From: Nostoc sp. KVJ3
GTDB lineage: Bacteria; Cyanobacteriota; Cyanobacteriia; Cyanobacteriales; Nostocaceae
Assembly (NCBI RefSeq): GCF_026127265.1
Contig: NZ_WWFG01000016.1
Location: forward strand, 5,103-69,102
DNA: 64,000 nt
Reading direction: 5' to 3'
Shown: positions 61,233-64,000 of the stretch, in pieces
Layout: the number at the start of each line of letters is the position of its first letter
Position numbering within the stretch: position 1 is the stretch's first letter
The notes under the pieces: model-generated
What the model was told of the DNA's origin: nothing
Database searches by the model: none
Seen by the model: the letters and a program-made list of their open reading frames with translations, nothing else
Made by a program: the position numbers and the translations under genes

Positions 61233-64000
61233 ACTTCAGTAGGCAGACAACTCAGTACAATCATCAGCAGTGAAGCCCTAACAGCCGGGCTACAGAAATT
61301 CAAAACTCGCCGCATCGCCCTACTACCAAGAACTTCGGTAACTTCCGCAATCCCATCTAGGGAAGTTGGGAGTGATGATTCTGATTCAGCAATCAACATC
61401 GGGAAGTATGTACGGGCTAACCACTTTTCATCGTCGTCTAAGTCAGCCAAATTTTTATTACTACCGCTATTAAGACTATCTAATAGCAGGAGTAATAATT
61501 TTTAAAGTGCTGCCAGCCCCCCCATCTCTGGGTAAATCGGCTCACCCAAGCTTGGGAGATTTCAGCAATATTCGCGATCGCGGGTTGGGTAATTTTCTGT
61601 TTTGACTGCCAAAGCTGCGTTAATGCGTTGACAATGCGTGTCCTGTCTGCTCACTGGCTTTACCCGCTTCGGGGCAGAGTTGGAAAGCATCAACGCTTTC
61701 TAATTTAACTCCTGGTAATTCATCTAAAAGGAAATTGAGGTCATAGTCAGCGCAGAAGTAGAATGTTAGCTCCACATTGGAGCGACGATGAGCGCGTAAT
61801 CGCCCAATCTCTTGTATAATTTCTGCACGGATCAGGTCTGTGAGATACTTTTGGAAAGTGCTATTTTTATCTTCCAGGTTGACTGGTTCACCAGTCATCA
61901 CCTGATATTGTGCTGCTAAAACACCGATGTTCTGGTAAGGAATGCCAAAACTAGCGATCGCATCACACTCACTAAACCGATTAACACCACGCCCATCGAC
62001 AAAGTGACCGTATTCTGTGCGCCCTCGGCTTGGGTTGCAATTTGTTTCCAATCGATAATCCCAAGGGTGGGCAGAGTTCTTTCAAGGTTTCTTTGAGGCA
62101 TTAACACGAGCGCTTAGTGGAAGGGAGCGATTTTTGGGCAGTTTACCCAGTCCAGTGACGTTGACGACTTTTAAATTGCCATAGTCTGGGCGTTGTTGCT
62201 CAATTATTAACACAGGATCATTGATGCCCAGTTTCAATTTCAATTGCTGGGATTTGAATGTGCATCAAGATAAATATTAAAGTTCGCTGATTTGGCCAAT
62301 TCAGTATGCTTGGGGTTTCGGCGGTAAATGCTGAGTACACCCCATTGAGACTGAAAACTACCATCACCCTTCCAAGCTTCGAGAAAGTCAGGCAACCAGT
62401 AATTAGGCAAGTCAAGAAACTCCCTGCCTGCCGTTCGTGCGCTGTCTTAACTACCTTTTGGCAGCATAACGAGCCGCAGAGCTTTTTTTGAGTTGTTTAT
62501 CTTGGTAATATCAATTGAGTCCAAGTCCTCTAAGAAAGTTAAATCAGGTTCTGAGGCTTGGCGAATCGCTTCGATATCTAAGCCTGTGGGGAAAGGGGCA
62601 GCAGCGCTCGGATGCTGGCATCATCAAACCCGTAGCGGTCAGTGGATTTAAGTTGTTGAGTTAACAGTTGGTGTAAAACTAAGAGTGCAGGTTGCAGCTG
62701 TGATAGAAGATTTGGTTCTAACAGTAGCAGTTTGCCCACGGTGGTTTCAAAATCACCTCGGTTCACATCAACGCTCCGCACGGGCTTGATGAGTGTGCCA
62801 GCTTCTTCCCATAACCGCCCAACGGTGAAAGTTTGTTCAGCAGCATTAGTTAAGGTAACAGGGTAGAGTCTGGGTGCGCTCTGAGTTCAGAATAATTTTG
62901 AATTGCACTGCGCTTTTGAAAGCGGAAGCCAAAACCGTCCCCGTAAGCAAAACGGCACTGATTCTTAAGGGAACAACCGCCACAGATGGGGCTGATGCCG
63001 CTCTCTTCAAAATCAAGGCTGCTAAAATTCTTGTTGCGGAAGGCGTTAAATAAGTAAGTTCTGTGACAATTGCCGTCAGTGTCGGCAGTCTCACCCGCTT
63101 TAGTCCACAGTTTAAAGTCTTCACCAAGGGAGTTTTGCGGGTGGGATCTAGTTTAAAGCCGTTGTGTCGCACTGGCAGGTCAACAAAATTCGTCTCAATG
63201 GGCAGTGTGGATGGGTTTCTGTGGTTGGCATCCTGGTAAATTAATTTATCAACGCGAATAACCCCGCCGTCAATTGCCCCGCGTTGTAAGACTTACCTAG
63301 TCCAGGGTGAGAATTATCTAAGATTTGTGTCCAGCCCTTAGAAACAGCTTCACCCAAGCAGCAATATGTTCCTCTGGCTGGCAAGAGATAGAGATATTGC
63401 CTGTAATTTCGCTTCTTAAAGGTATATTGCCTCTGTTGTAGATAATTACATTGGGCGAAGGCGTGTCAATTTCGGGTAAGGGCTGCGGTGATGGGGGCGC
63501 TTTAAATCCTTTAAATATCGAACTAAATGGAGCGATCGCTTGCTTTAATAAATTTTGGAAGCTGCTCAAGTCCTCTTTGACTCGCCCAAGCTCCCACTGT
63601 TCACGGTTAATTACTCCTTGGTCGCGTTCGTTATATTCATACTGCCGTTGCGGGAAGCGAAAACCATACTGTTTGGCAATGTGAAACAGTGTTCCGATCG
63701 TAATTCCCCCACGCCGAAAACTGCGAATCTTAGCGTGGATGTTCCAAGTTGAGCCTTTGATGCTGGGCGACCACTGCTCGGCTATAATTTCCGCCTCAGA
63801 TGCCCCATAATGGTTAACCAGTGCCATCAACACCTGACGGCATTCGTCATAATTGCCGCTTCTGGGGTGCGTGGTGGGATGAATGAAAGCGCGTTCTGGA
63901 TTAGCTGGTCAATGTCCCAGCCTTCAGTTAGGGAAACCTCACGCCACTCTTTACGCCGTGACTCAATTTCCTGAATTCGTAGCTGATACTCAATACGCTC
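61172..64000 (-). pseudogene. CyRepA1-like replication protein (repeat copy, truncated and error-rich)
   Basis: Counterpart of 11170-14013. It is cut by the window end and broken by many one-base deletions (for example near 61502, 61636, 62022, 62070, 62097, 62260, 62450, 62600, 62862, 63128 and 63255). The intact left copy gives the real protein. The error density here is the main evidence that the contig end lies close to 64000. Confidence 0.8.

Larger units (their letters stand above)
49982..64000. repeat. Right copy of the 14-kb terminal repeat
   Basis: Same sequence as 1-14013. It is reliable from 49982 to about 58 kb; after that, single-base deletions become frequent, and at least ten occur in 61.5-63.9 kb alone. 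It ends inside rep because the window ends. Confidence 0.9.

Overview
The window is most simply read as one circular cyanobacterial plasmid of about 50.0 kb, sequenced past its own start. Bases 1-14013 repeat bases 49982-64000. The two copies differ almost only by single-base indels in homopolymers. Those errors sit mainly at the outer edges: before about 7.9 kb in the left copy and after about 58 kb, rising beyond 61 kb, in the right copy. That pattern is what an untrimmed end overlap of a long-read assembly looks like. Many apparent pseudogenes here are therefore sequencing artefacts, and for each repeated gene I state which copy is intact. The host is probably a filamentous, Nostoc-like cyanobacterium: HIP1 octamers (GCGATCGC) are frequent, short palindromic and C/T-rich repeats are dispersed, the Rep protein looks like the cyanobacterial CyRepA1 family, and effector-associated-domain (EAD) proteins and HAF repeats are present.

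Backbone. (a) A long primase-helicase-like Rep gene (11170-14718). (b) A divergent partition-like locus with a ribbon-helix-helix gene (15853-16086) and an actin-like ParM gene (16308). The ParM gene leads an eight- to nine-gene operon of small, membrane and coiled-coil proteins that ends in a membrane-anchored FtsK/VirD4-like ATPase (20156-21997). An AGACAC repeat array follows it. (c) A second partition module, ParA-ParB (32855-34779), followed by an SF1 helicase. (d) A mobilization operon, mobC-relaxase (56335 down to 52840), whose relaxase carries seven 61-residue repeats. (e) A ParDE toxin-antitoxin pair, an HNH nuclease and a Tat-type flavin amine oxidase.

Cargo. Genes at 26219-32348 form a candidate anti-phage or cell-death system: an unrecognised 252-aa protein, a two-domain EAD adaptor, a trypsin-like protease with an adaptor-type domain, and an NLR-like protein (EAD1, a CHAT-like domain without catalytic residues, NACHT, and an FGE-like C-terminus). 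The protein domains suggest a wired chain from NLR to adaptor to protease. On the minus strand (52216 down to 37937) lie a large GT2 glycosyltransferase, a 1396-aa polymorphic toxin with HAF repeats and a nuclease-like tip, and two paralogous putative immunity genes.

Mobile DNA. A complete 4849-bp Tn3-family transposon (46119-50967; TnpA, tyrosine recombinase, XRE/zinc-ribbon protein) splits the glycosyltransferase and is flanked by TGAAT duplications. A 519-bp element (23573-24091), with inverted arrays of about 19-bp repeats and TGT...ACA ends, is inserted in a small gene whose intact paralogue lies next to it, so the empty site can be reconstructed in frame. Stand-alone and truncated tyrosine recombinases lie at 25228-26018.
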